Assembly: GCA_937958785.1 (NCBI GenBank)
Contig: CALGMY010000004.1
Coordinates: forward strand, 1 to 14,597
Source: an uncultured Gammaproteobacteria bacterium
GTDB lineage: Bacteria; Pseudomonadota; Gammaproteobacteria; Steroidobacterales; GCA-2729495
Length of the DNA stretch: 14,597 bases
Direction: 5' to 3'
Below, piece by piece: positions 5,372-12,107 of the stretch. How positions within the stretch are numbered: position 1 is the stretch's first letter; every line of letters begins with the position of its first letter. The notes beneath the pieces are model-generated. The model was not told the origin of the DNA, made no database searches, and worked only from the letters and a program-made list of their open reading frames with translations. Made by a program: the position numbers and the translations under genes.

Positions 5372-7780
5372 TCACCCGTTCCCGTCATCCAGCCCGCGCA
5401 GCCGGGCCCGGGCGTCCGCCAGGCCGGTGAAGGTCACCCCGGCGGTCGCTGCGCCGTCCACGGCCCGGCGAAATTCCCGACGGGCCGCGGCTGGATCCCC
5501 GGCCCCGGCATGGGCCATGCCGAGGTAGTAGTAAAGCTGGGGGCTGGGTGCCTGGCTCGCTGCCACGGCCCGCTTCAGGTAAGTGACCGCATCCGGATAC
5601 TGGCCGTTCCGGCAGAGCGCCCAGCCGAGGACGCCGAGCTGAAAGGGGTGGGTGGCGGTCGTAAAGGGCCTGGTGAGCTCGAGGGCCCTGGCGTAGCTCG
5701 CCCCATCCTTCCGGATGTCCAGCAGCAAGCCCGCAAGGTTGCTCGCCACGAACTCGTTCTCGCCCCCCGCCGCCAGCACCTCCTCGTAGACCCTGATCGC
5801 GGCCTCGTAGTCGCTGCGGGCCGCCAGGGCGGCGCCGAGGGCGAGTCCGAGCTGGGGATCTCCGGGAACCTGCCGGTGGCCTTCGGCAAGCAGCCGCAGG
5901 TGCTCCGGGTCCGCCACCGGGAACATGGCTGCATAGGCAACCCAGCCGGCCGGCAGCCCCGGCCGGCTGGCAACCACCTGGTCGAAGAGGGGCCGCGCCC
6001 GGTCCACCTTGCCAGCGTCCCGGTAGGCGATTCCCAGCAGCAGGCGCCCGGTGACGTGGTCAGGATGTTCCTTCACGTGCCGTTCCAGGTAGGCCTCGGC
6101 CTCGCCGGCCCGCCCCGACCTGACGAGAAGCTGCACCAGGCTCGCCAGGGGCGCGTCCGCCGTGGGGGTCTTCGCCAGCGCGGCCCGGTAGGACGCCACA
6201 GCCCGCTGGTCCTCGTTCTGCAACTGCAGTGCCACGCCGAGCTGGTAATCCGCAGCGCCTGTGTCCTCGCCCAGGGCGAGGATCCGACGTGCCTCGCCCT
6301 CGGCGCCCGCGAAGTCGCCCTGGCCGAGCAGTGCGCTCACGAGACCAAAGGAAGCGCCCGGGCTCGCTGGATCCTGCGCGGTTGCCTGGCGCAGGATCTC
6401 GCTGGCCTCGACCAGGTTACCCCGCTTGCCAACCACTGCCGCGAGTTCGCTTGCCGCCGCGCTGTTGCCGGGAGCCACGTCCAGCAGGCGGCGGTAGCTG
6501 TCCTCGGCCAGCGCGCTGTCGCCCAGTCGCACGTAGGTCCTGGCGAGCATCAGCAGGACCCGGGGAGAGCCGGGTTGGCGGGCGAGGGCCGCGCGGAGGT
6601 CCGCGACCGCATTGCCGAACTGCCCATCCTCGAAGCTGTAGGCAGCCCGCACCACCAGTGCATCGGGATTGGTCGGCGCGTCCTGGAGGATGGCCTGCAC
6701 CAGCTTCCTGGCACCGGCCGGGTCCGACGCGACAGCGAGCGCCACGAGCCGGTTCCTGGCGGCCAGCCCGTCTTCCGTCAGCGGGCCGGCAGCGGCGATG
6801 AGCTCGTAGAGGCGGCGCGCGTCCTCCGGCTGCTGTCCTGCCTCGTAATAGCCGGCCAGCGAGAACTTGAGGGCCATGGAGTCGGGGCTCTTCGCCACTG
6901 CTTCCCGGAGAAGTGCCTCGGCCTCCTGCCGGCGGCCGGCCTGGACCAGCAGGCCGGCCAGCTGGATCCGCCACTCGGCGTTGCCGGGCTCGCGGGCCAC
7001 CAGGGCGCGGATGCGTGCCTCCGCATCGGTGGCCCGCCCCTGGCCGGCGTAGAGCCGGGCGAGCGCCAGCTCGTAGGCTGGCGTGGCCGGGTAGTCGGCA
7101 GCCATGCGCGTCAACTCCTGCTCGGCCGCGGCGACGTTATCGGCCGACATCAGCAGGGTCACGCGGACCCGCCGCAGGCCCTCCACGTCCTGCCCGGCCG
7201 CCGCGCGGATGGCCCGGTCAGCCGTCGCGAGCGCGTCGTCCATACGGCCCGCGCCGGCGTAGATGCTGGCGACAAAGGCCACGGCATCGCGGCGGCCAGG
7301 CTCGAGGCGCAGGACTTCACCGGCCTCGGCGAGAGCCTTGTCGGCCTCGCCCGCGATGTAGTGCGCCCGGGCATTGAGCAGACGCACTGAGGCGCTCTCC
7401 GGGGCGATGGCCATGGCGGCGTCGGCCTGGGCGCGGGCTTCGGCTACCTGGTTACCCAGGACGTAGTAGTTGCCCAGCTTGACCCGGGCATCGAGGAATT
7501 GCGGGTCGGCATCCACTGCCAGCTGGAGGCTGCCAAGGGCGGCCTTGTAGTCTTCGCTCCGCTCCTCGACGAGCGCCATGAGCCAGGCTGCCTCCGCATT
7601 GCGGGGCTGCACCAGTTGCACGTTGCGCAGGTCAACCCGGGCGCGGCCCACGTCGCCAGCCTCGTAGTGCTGGCGGGCGCTCTCCAGGAAGTTGGCGGCT
7701 TTTTCGTCGGGCGGAGTGCAGCCGGCCACTGAAAGGACCGTGCAGCAGAACCAGAGCCCGGCCTGCAACGGGAGCCGCAT
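5372..7780 (-). CDS. TPR-repeat lipoprotein, PrsT-like (PEP-CTERM system)
   Basis: The product is an 802-residue outer- or inner-membrane lipoprotein made almost entirely of TPR helix pairs. I start it at ATG 7780: MRLPLQAGLWFCCTVLSVAG runs into Cys21, a good lipobox (VAGC), and GGAG sits 8 nt upstream. An in-frame opening to 7906 would bury the signal and overlap the neighbouring gene. From about residue 30 to the end, repeats such as ARQHYEAGDVGRARVDLRNV, AARRLYELIAAAG-like and PQLYYYLGMAHAGAGDPAAA recur, with Pro-ended units (LQLAVDADPQFLDA, EVLRLEPGRRDA). The order lipobox then ~800 residues of TPR matches the PrsT/PEP_TPR_lipo family associated with exosortase and exopolysaccharide systems. 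The family match is from memory; other TPR lipoproteins cannot be excluded. It follows the 413-residue gene by 91 nt on the same strand and may be co-transcribed with it. Confidence 0.78.
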   Translation of the reverse strand: MRLPLQAGLWFCCTVLSVAGCTPPDEKAANFLESARQHYEAGDVGRARVDLRNVQLVQPRNAEAAWLMALVEERSEDYKAALGSLQLAVDADPQFLDARVKLGNYYVLGNQVAEARAQADAAMAIAPESASVRLLNARAHYIAGEADKALAEAGEVLRLEPGRRDAVAFVASIYAGAGRMDDALATADRAIRAAAGQDVEGLRRVRVTLLMSADNVAAAEQELTRMAADYPATPAYELALARLYAGQGRATDAEARIRALVAREPGNAEWRIQLAGLLVQAGRRQEAEALLREAVAKSPDSMALKFSLAGYYEAGQQPEDARRLYELIAAAGPLTEDGLAARNRLVALAVASDPAGARKLVQAILQDAPTNPDALVVRAAYSFEDGQFGNAVADLRAALARQPGSPRVLLMLARTYVRLGDSALAEDSYRRLLDVAPGNSAAASELAAVVGKRGNLVEASEILRQATAQDPASPGASFGLVSALLGQGDFAGAEGEARRILALGEDTGAADYQLGVALQLQNEDQRAVASYRAALAKTPTADAPLASLVQLLVRSGRAGEAEAYLERHVKEHPDHVTGRLLLGIAYRDAGKVDRARPLFDQVVASRPGLPAGWVAYAAMFPVADPEHLRLLAEGHRQVPGDPQLGLALGAALAARSDYEAAIRVYEEVLAAGGENEFVASNLAGLLLDIRKDGASYARALELTRPFTTATHPFQLGVLGWALCRNGQYPDAVTYLKRAVAASQAPSPQLYYYLGMAHAGAGDPAAARREFRRAVDGAATAGVTFTGLADARARLRGLDDGNG

Positions 7781-7810
7781 TGCCATCGCTCCGGTCAGTA
7801 CCCAGGTCCC

Positions 7811-7844
7811 GGTCCCTGCCACGCGGGCGTGCGTGGCAGGAACC
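7811..7844 (-). other. Intercistronic stem-loop
   Basis: GGTCCCTGCCACGC (7811-7824) pairs with GCGTGGCAGGAACC (7831-7844) across a 6-nt loop, giving a 14-bp stem with one non-Watson-Crick position. That position is a U-G wobble in minus-strand RNA. It lies between the stop of the dockerin gene (7872) and the TPR gene start (7780). No T-run follows on the minus strand, so a classic terminator is doubtful. An RNA processing or stability element, or partial attenuation between the two genes, is possible. Confidence 0.55.
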
Positions 7845-7871
7845 AGGTCGGGGAAGTGGGGGACCGTTGAC

Positions 7872-9113
7872 TTACGGCGCGGCACCCGGCCCCGGCGGCG
7901 AGCCAAGGCGAGTGCGGAACAGCGTCGTGTCCTGGGCGTTCACGGCACCGTTGCAGTTGATGTCGGCCGCGTTGAAGACAGGTGCGACGCTGGGTTGGCC
8001 CAGCTGCTGCCGGTACAACGTGGTGTCCTGGGCGTTGGTGGCCCCGTTGTTGTTCAGGTCCCCGTCGCAGCGGTTGCCGAAGCCATCGCCGTTCGAGTCG
8101 CACTGGGCAGCTGCCCCGCTGTTGTTGGCTACCAGACGGCAGTTGTCGCAAGCGTCGCCGCGGGCATCGCCGTCGGTGTCAGCCTGGTTGAAATTAGCCA
8201 CTGCCGGGCAGTTGTCGAGGCCGTCGGGAATGCTGTCGACGTCGGCGTCGACGATGGGTGGCACGATCTTGCCCTGGACCATGTAGGCGGTCTGGCCGGT
8301 GGTCGACGTGATGAGGATCCGGACGATGCCCGGATAGCCGTTGACGCCATCGGGGTACGGCTGGGAGCTGCCGTTGCCCTGGGAATTGGCCACATCGAGC
8401 ACCGACTGGAATGCGAAAGCATCCATGCCGTTGTCGAAGCCGAGGCCGCTGCTCGGGTTGGAGTTGGTGTACGTGCCGCTGACCAGGGGGTAGTGGCCGG
8501 CATTGGCAAGGGTCGGAAACGACGGTAGCTGGGTGCCTGTGTTGAAGATATTGGTTCCCGCGGCGAACAGGCCGAATACTCCCGCTCCTGCGCCATTGCC
8601 AGCCGGCTGAGCGCTCACGCAGCCGAAGAAGAACGGACAAGTGCCGCCTGGATAGGGTGCCGCAGGGCCGTGGTCCGACAGGTAGCCATTGGCGGCTGTC
8701 GCAATGAAGTTGGGCCAGTCGTTGGGGTTGGTGACGAAGTCGATGGCAAAGTAGCTGTTGCCACCCGCCTTCAGCAGGTTGAATCTGGCGGCATTGAACG
8801 TGTGCACTGCCCAGCCGTTCGACGGCGAATTGCCACTCTCGGTGGAAAAGCTGCCGTTCAGGGTAATGGTATTGATGGCGGTGAGCTGGGTTCCGCTCGG
8901 CACCGCGCTCAGGGTCACGTGGCCCTTGAGGTTGGGCGGCGCTATCGGCGCGTTGCTGTTGAAGGGACCTGGCGCTACGGGCTGGAGGTTCGGCGTGAAG
9001 TTGCCGGACGCCTCGTAGACGGTATCGAAGACCACTTCGGCTTCGAGAACACTCTGGGCGTTCGCCGCGGCTGCTGACAGGCCGAGCGTAAGCCCAATGA
9101 CTAGCTTCCTCAT
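7872..9113 (-). CDS. Secreted protein with thrombospondin type-3 repeats and dockerin domain
   Basis: This 413-residue exported protein has a signal peptide at 1-20 (RKLVIGLTLGLSAAAANA-Q). Residues about 21-286 are a paralogue of the 313-residue protein: both have VVFDTVYEASG, NAPIAPP, the FDNGMDAF/FENGIDAF segment, and QTAYM or TTAYM just before the tails part. Residues 288-350 are Asp/Cys-rich thrombospondin type-3-like calcium repeats (DADVDSIPDGLDNCP, DTDGDARGDACDNC, DSNGDGFGNRCD). Residues 351-408 are a dockerin of two EF-like loops with ligands at spacing 1-3-5-9-12: D352, N354, N356, N360, D363 and D384, N386, N388, N392, D395, each followed by TTLxRxxLG. The start is ATG 9113 with GGAGG 8 nt upstream. 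It has no sorting signal, so attachment through a cohesin, such as that of the 1703-4063 product, is the obvious hypothesis. Confidence 0.87.
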   Translation of the reverse strand: MRKLVIGLTLGLSAAAANAQSVLEAEVVFDTVYEASGNFTPNLQPVAPGPFNSNAPIAPPNLKGHVTLSAVPSGTQLTAINTITLNGSFSTESGNSPSNGWAVHTFNAARFNLLKAGGNSYFAIDFVTNPNDWPNFIATAANGYLSDHGPAAPYPGGTCPFFFGCVSAQPAGNGAGAGVFGLFAAGTNIFNTGTQLPSFPTLANAGHYPLVSGTYTNSNPSSGLGFDNGMDAFAFQSVLDVANSQGNGSSQPYPDGVNGYPGIVRILITSTTGQTAYMVQGKIVPPIVDADVDSIPDGLDNCPAVANFNQADTDGDARGDACDNCRLVANNSGAAAQCDSNGDGFGNRCDGDLNNNGATNAQDTTLYRQQLGQPSVAPVFNAADINCNGAVNAQDTTLFRTRLGSPPGPGAAP

Positions 9114-9191
9114 GGTGGAGACCTCCGGAATCTTGAGTAGGGTTGCTTTCTATTCAGTAGATGTGCAGTTCCCCGGTGGTCTGTTCTCAGA

Positions 9192-9227
9192 GCTCCCCAG
9201 ACTGTCTTCTATCCTCAGCGAGAGAGC
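9192..9227 (-). promoter_or_regulatory. Shared 36-bp upstream element, copy B
   Basis: This is the second copy of the element at 5189-5224, with two differences in 36 bases. It ends 78 nt before ATG 9113. The remainder of the 315-bp divergent spacer 9114-9428 holds no convincing gene. An AT-rich patch (AAATATAACTGAAAA, 9291-9305) is a possible promoter core for either strand. Confidence 0.6.
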
Positions 9228-9370
9228 GGACTCGTGGTCAATGCGCCCGGGCCTGGACCCGGCGCCCGGCAAAGGCCGGTGCGCGAGGGCAAATATAACT
9301 GAAAATCCTCCGGGCAAAGTCGCATGAACCTGCGAAGCAGTGCGTTATGTGCAGTCATCGGCGCATCCTC

Positions 9371-9376
9371 TACAAT
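9371..9376 (+). promoter_or_regulatory. Possible -10 box for the aldolase gene
   Basis: TACAAT lies 52 nt upstream of ATG 9429 in the context CTCTACAATCCC and is a close match to the sigma-70 -10 consensus. No clear -35 hexamer is visible at 16-18 nt spacing, so confidence is low. Confidence 0.4.
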
Positions 9377-9428
9377 CCCAGCCGGCGCCGGAACCTCCCG
9401 GTGGCCCGGCTCAACCACGAGGCCCCAC

Positions 9429-10322
9429 ATGAATCGCACAGAACAACAGACTCGCAAGATGGCCACCCAGCAGGGGTTCATTGCCGCCCTGGACCAGAGC
9501 GGTGGCAGCACCCCCAAGGCGCTCAACCTTTACGGCCTGAAGGACGACGCCTGGTCCAGCGAGGACCAGATGTTCGCCCTGGTGCACGCGATGCGCACGC
9601 GCATCATCGTGACGCCCGCCTTCAACGGCGACCGCATCCTGGCGGCCATCCTGTTCGAGGGCACCATGGACCGGGACATCCAGGGGATGTCGACGGCCGA
9701 CTACCTCTGGAACGTGAAGCGGGTCGTGCCGATCCTGAAGGTGGACAAGGGCCTGGCCGAGGAGGCCGACGGCGTCCAGATGATGAAGCCGATGCCCCAG
9801 CTGGACGCCCTGCTGAAGAAGGCCGTGAGCAAGCGGATCTTCGGGACCAAGATGCGTTCGGTGATCAAGCAGGCCAATGCCGGTGGCATCGACCGGGTGG
9901 TCGCCCAGCAGTTCGAGGTTGGCCGGCAGATCGTCGCCGCCGGGCTCGTGCCCATCATCGAGCCGGAGGTGGACATCAAGTGCCCGGACAAGGCGAAGGC
10001 CGAGGCGCTGCTGAAGGCCTCGATCATGCAGCACCTCGGCAAGCTGAAGGCAAATGAGCGCGTGATGCTGAAGCTCACGCTGCCCGAGCAGGACAACCTC
10101 TACGCCGACTGCATTGCCCACCAGAACGTGCTGCGGGTCGTGGCACTGTCGGGTGGCTACAGCCGTGACGAGTCGAACCGGCGCCTGGCGCGACAGAAGG
10201 GCATGATCGCGAGCTTCTCCCGGGCCCTGGTCGAGGGCCTCACTGCCCAGCAGACCGACGCCGAGTTCGACGAGGCGATGGATGCCTCCATCCAGGCGAT
10301 CTTCGAGGCTTCCCGGACCTGA
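9429..10322 (+). CDS. fda: Class I fructose-bisphosphate aldolase
   Basis: This 297-residue enzyme cleaves fructose 1,6-bisphosphate to dihydroxyacetone phosphate and glyceraldehyde 3-phosphate through a Schiff base (glycolysis and gluconeogenesis, cytoplasm). It closely follows the bacterial single-domain class I type known from Staphylococcus. Matching segments are GFIAALDQSGGSTPKAL (16-32), MRTRIIVTPAFNG (55-67), VDKGLAEEADGVQ (105-117), FGTKMRS (138-144), AGLVPIIEPEVDI (171-183), VMLKLTLPE (212-220; K215 is the probable Schiff-base lysine), VVALSGGYSRDE (237-248) and ASFSRAL (261-267). The reading frame stays open upstream to 9324, but homology begins at ATG 9429, which has a GAGG about 8 nt before it. 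It is a stand-alone gene, divergent from the dockerin gene and convergent with the SOUL gene 16 bp away. The DHNA-type DhnA/FbaB class I aldolases look different. Confidence 0.95.
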   Translation: MNRTEQQTRKMATQQGFIAALDQSGGSTPKALNLYGLKDDAWSSEDQMFALVHAMRTRIIVTPAFNGDRILAAILFEGTMDRDIQGMSTADYLWNVKRVVPILKVDKGLAEEADGVQMMKPMPQLDALLKKAVSKRIFGTKMRSVIKQANAGGIDRVVAQQFEVGRQIVAAGLVPIIEPEVDIKCPDKAKAEALLKASIMQHLGKLKANERVMLKLTLPEQDNLYADCIAHQNVLRVVALSGGYSRDESNRRLARQKGMIASFSRALVEGLTAQQTDAEFDEAMDASIQAIFEASRT

Positions 10323-10338
10323 GTCCGGACGTGGCCGG

Positions 10339-10980
10339 CTAGTCCGGCTGCGTCACCGGCATCAGTACCTCGTTCCGCCGGAAGGGGCCGGGGATGAAGG
10401 GTGCGTCGTACTGGGCCGAGATGGGGTTGCCAGCGGCCTTGAGGCCCCGGCTGGCGATGTCTGCCATCAGGCGCGCCTCCTCGGCCCGGTAGCTTTCCGC
10501 CGAGGCCCGCCCGGAGTAGCGACGCACGGCAACCAGCAGGGCTGGTGTCGCGACGATGCGCACCGCGGGGTCCAGCGGTTCGGGAACGGTCTCCGCGGTG
10601 TAGCGGGCGGGTACCAGGAAGGCCACCCGGTAGCTGCCGGCGTCACCCTGCTGGATCACTGGCGCCGTCATCGCGATCTTCTCGCCGTCGTCCGACCGGG
10701 ACTGTACGACCGGCACCGTCATGGCGATTTCCGTCCGGCCGCGGTTGTTTCCCGAGATGTAGCCGAACAGGCGGCCGAAGGCGACGTCGGCGGCGTCCTC
10801 GAAGCCCGCACCCGCCACCAGGGTCTCGGCGGCGAGCAGGGGTGGGTACTCCCGCAGTTCGAAGCTGCCCGATTTCTCGATCAGTCTGAACGCGGGTTCC
10901 TCCGTGGCAGTCGCCGGAACGAGCGGCAGGAGCAGCAGGGCTGCCGTCAGCGTGGCAAGGATCAGGCCTGATGGGCTCAT
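10339..10980 (-). CDS. Secreted SOUL-family haem-binding protein
   Basis: This 213-residue SOUL/HBP-family protein carries a signal peptide (SPSGLILATLTAALLLLPLV, cleavage near ATA-TEE at about 26). SOUL proteins bind haem or other tetrapyrroles; the bacterial role is not established. Family marks are FELREYPPLLAAET (40-53), FGRLFGYISGNN (68-79), then the paired EIAMTVPV (84-91) and KIAMTAPVI (101-109), and YDAPFIPGPFRRNEV near the C-terminus. The start ATG 10980 has no obvious Shine-Dalgarno, so the start is inferred from the signal peptide. It is divergent from the cytochrome-like gene at 11087, and both products are exported and haem-linked, which hints at a related role. Confidence 0.9.
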   Translation of the reverse strand: MSPSGLILATLTAALLLLPLVPATATEEPAFRLIEKSGSFELREYPPLLAAETLVAGAGFEDAADVAFGRLFGYISGNNRGRTEIAMTVPVVQSRSDDGEKIAMTAPVIQQGDAGSYRVAFLVPARYTAETVPEPLDPAVRIVATPALLVAVRRYSGRASAESYRAEEARLMADIASRGLKAAGNPISAQYDAPFIPGPFRRNEVLMPVTQPD

Positions 10981-11000
10981 GGTTCAGGGTTCGGCTTCTG

Positions 11001-11024
11001 GCCAGGCCCGGATTCGAACCTGGC
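11001..11024 (-). other. tRNA T-arm-like sequence / hairpin
   Basis: On the minus strand CCAGG-TTCGAAT-CCGGG resembles a tRNA T-arm (one stem mismatch) and is followed 5 nt later by CCA. The same bases can also fold as GCCAGG/CCTGGC (11001-11006 with 11019-11024). No acceptor 5' strand, D-arm or anticodon arm is found upstream, so this is not a complete tRNA gene. It could be the remnant of an integration event or chance. Confidence 0.3.
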
Positions 11025-11086
11025 GACAGGCCACCTACGGCAGTGCACAATTGAGGCATGTCCCCAACGCCAGAGGAAGACCTGCG

Positions 11087-11506
11087 ATGAGCCTGCTGAT
11101 CGGATCGAGCCTCGCCCTCCTGCTTGCCGCCGCCGACGTTCCACCGGCAGCCCTCGCGGCCGTCGGGGCCAGCTACGAGGGGCCGGTGGCGCAGGCGTTC
11201 GAGGCCCACTGTGCGGACTGCCACGGCAAGCTCCCGGCCAGCCTCGCCGAGCCCGCGCGCACCGCCGCCACGAAGAAGAGCCGGCGGGCCCACAAGAAGC
11301 TCGACATGGACAAGGGCTTCCCGTTCGCCAGCAAGTGGGAGCTGTCGAAGCTGATGACCGAAATCCGCAAGTCCGTGGCAGATGGCGACATGCCACCGGC
11401 CAAGTACCAGAAGCAGAAGGGCACCCCGATGCCGGATGCCGATCGCAAGGTCGTCGTCGACTGGGCGACGACCGCGGAGGCGCAGCTGGGGCGGCCTCCG
11501 CGCTGA
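11087..11506 (+). CDS. Small secreted c-type cytochrome-like protein
   Basis: The product has 139 residues. The start is ATG 11087, with GAGGAAGA 6 nt upstream; the frame is open further upstream but the signal peptide (SLLIGSSLALLLAAADVPP, residues 2-20 or so) begins here. A single CxxCH haem-attachment site, CADCH, lies at 42-46. DMPPAKY at 101-107 is where cytochromes of this kind often carry the distal ligand methionine, so M102 is a candidate. The middle (about 57-75) is very Lys/Arg-rich. The likely location is the periplasm, transferring electrons or binding haem. No specific family or partner can be assigned. A CACAAT -10-like hexamer lies at 11046-11051. Confidence 0.82.
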   Translation: MSLLIGSSLALLLAAADVPPAALAAVGASYEGPVAQAFEAHCADCHGKLPASLAEPARTAATKKSRRAHKKLDMDKGFPFASKWELSKLMTEIRKSVADGDMPPAKYQKQKGTPMPDADRKVVVDWATTAEAQLGRPPR

Positions 11507-11519
11507 CGCGGGTGCCGGC

Positions 11520-12056
11520 TTACCGGGCTCCCTCGGCCGGCAGGTAACCCAGCTGCCCCATCATCCCGAGGGCGTCCTCGTTGCCCCACCGGGCCCGGAG
11601 CTGGCCATCCCGCACCAGGTAGATGTCAGTGCCCATCACACTGAAAGTCTTGCCCGTGGGGGGGCGGTCGAAGTAGGGACCGGTGGAGGTGCCGGTCACC
11701 GTGGAACGCACGATCACGTAGTCGCCCGCGCAAAGGAGCATCTCGTTCTTCACCTTCCGGTCCGGGAAGGCCCCCTTGAGCAGCTTCAGGTAGCTGCGGA
11801 TGGCCTCCCGTCCCTGTGGCGCCCCGGGCGGCGCCGAGTGGTTCACGTAGTCCGCGGCCACCAGCTCGTCCACCAGTTCCATCCGGCCGCCGTTCACGAC
11901 CAGCTCGAGTTCCTTGAGGTAGGTGATGCGGTTCTGTTCGTGGCCGCGGCAGCTCGGGTCCATGGCTTCAGGGGTGGCCAGGGAATCGGCGGCGGCGGGA
12001 CCCGCCGCTGCCCAGGCGATGGCCAGCAGGACGGCCGCCAGTCTGGTATGCCGCAT
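11520..12056 (-). CDS. Secreted SnoaL-like (NTF2-fold) protein
   Basis: This 178-residue protein has a signal peptide (RHTRLAAVLLAIAWAAAG, cleavage near AAA-DS). Residues about 45-165 fit a SnoaL-like/ester-cyclase NTF2 fold: VDELVAADYVNHSAPPGAPQGREAIRSYL, AFPDRKVKNEMLL, GDYVIVRSTVTGTSTGP, GKTFSVMGTDIYLVRDGQL and the final EDALGMMGQLG. Secreted SnoaL-like proteins are common, and their substrates are rarely known. C36 and C109 might form a disulfide. ATG 12056 has GGAG 8 nt upstream. It is the third gene of a minus-strand operon, 51 nt after the TlpA-like gene, and is convergent with the cytochrome gene (13 nt apart). Confidence 0.85.
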   Translation of the reverse strand: MRHTRLAAVLLAIAWAAAGPAAADSLATPEAMDPSCRGHEQNRITYLKELELVVNGGRMELVDELVAADYVNHSAPPGAPQGREAIRSYLKLLKGAFPDRKVKNEMLLCAGDYVIVRSTVTGTSTGPYFDRPPTGKTFSVMGTDIYLVRDGQLRARWGNEDALGMMGQLGYLPAEGAR

Positions 12057-12107
12057 AACGGAAGCTCCATCGAGGAACGGTCCCGCGATGGTACGCCCGG
12101 AGCCGGC

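Noticed and set aside
5510..7390. 626-codon open frame on the plus strand opposite the TPR gene
   Set aside because: It mirrors a clear TPR lipoprotein on the minus strand; its composition (Arg, Gly, His, Val rich, no motifs) is that of a shadow frame in GC-rich DNA.
7781..7906. N-terminal extension of the TPR protein to 7906
   Set aside because: It would place 42 Arg-rich residues before a lipoprotein signal and overlap the dockerin gene; ATG 7780 has a spaced GGAG and yields a normal lipobox.
9324..9428. Upstream extension of the aldolase to 9324
   Set aside because: Homology to class I aldolases begins at ATG 9429, and a -10-like TACAAT lies inside the extension.
10325..10347. CCGGAC/GTCCGG stem between the convergent aldolase and SOUL genes as a bidirectional terminator
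   Set aside because: The 6-bp stem has an 11-nt loop, overlaps the SOUL stop codon and lacks a T-run on either strand.
10904..11086. Upstream extension of the cytochrome-like protein to 10904
   Set aside because: It overlaps the SOUL gene start and hides the signal peptide; GAGGAAGA precedes ATG 11087.
10981..11086. Complete tRNA gene on the minus strand
   Set aside because: Only a T-arm-like part is seen; no acceptor pairing, D-arm or anticodon arm can be built.
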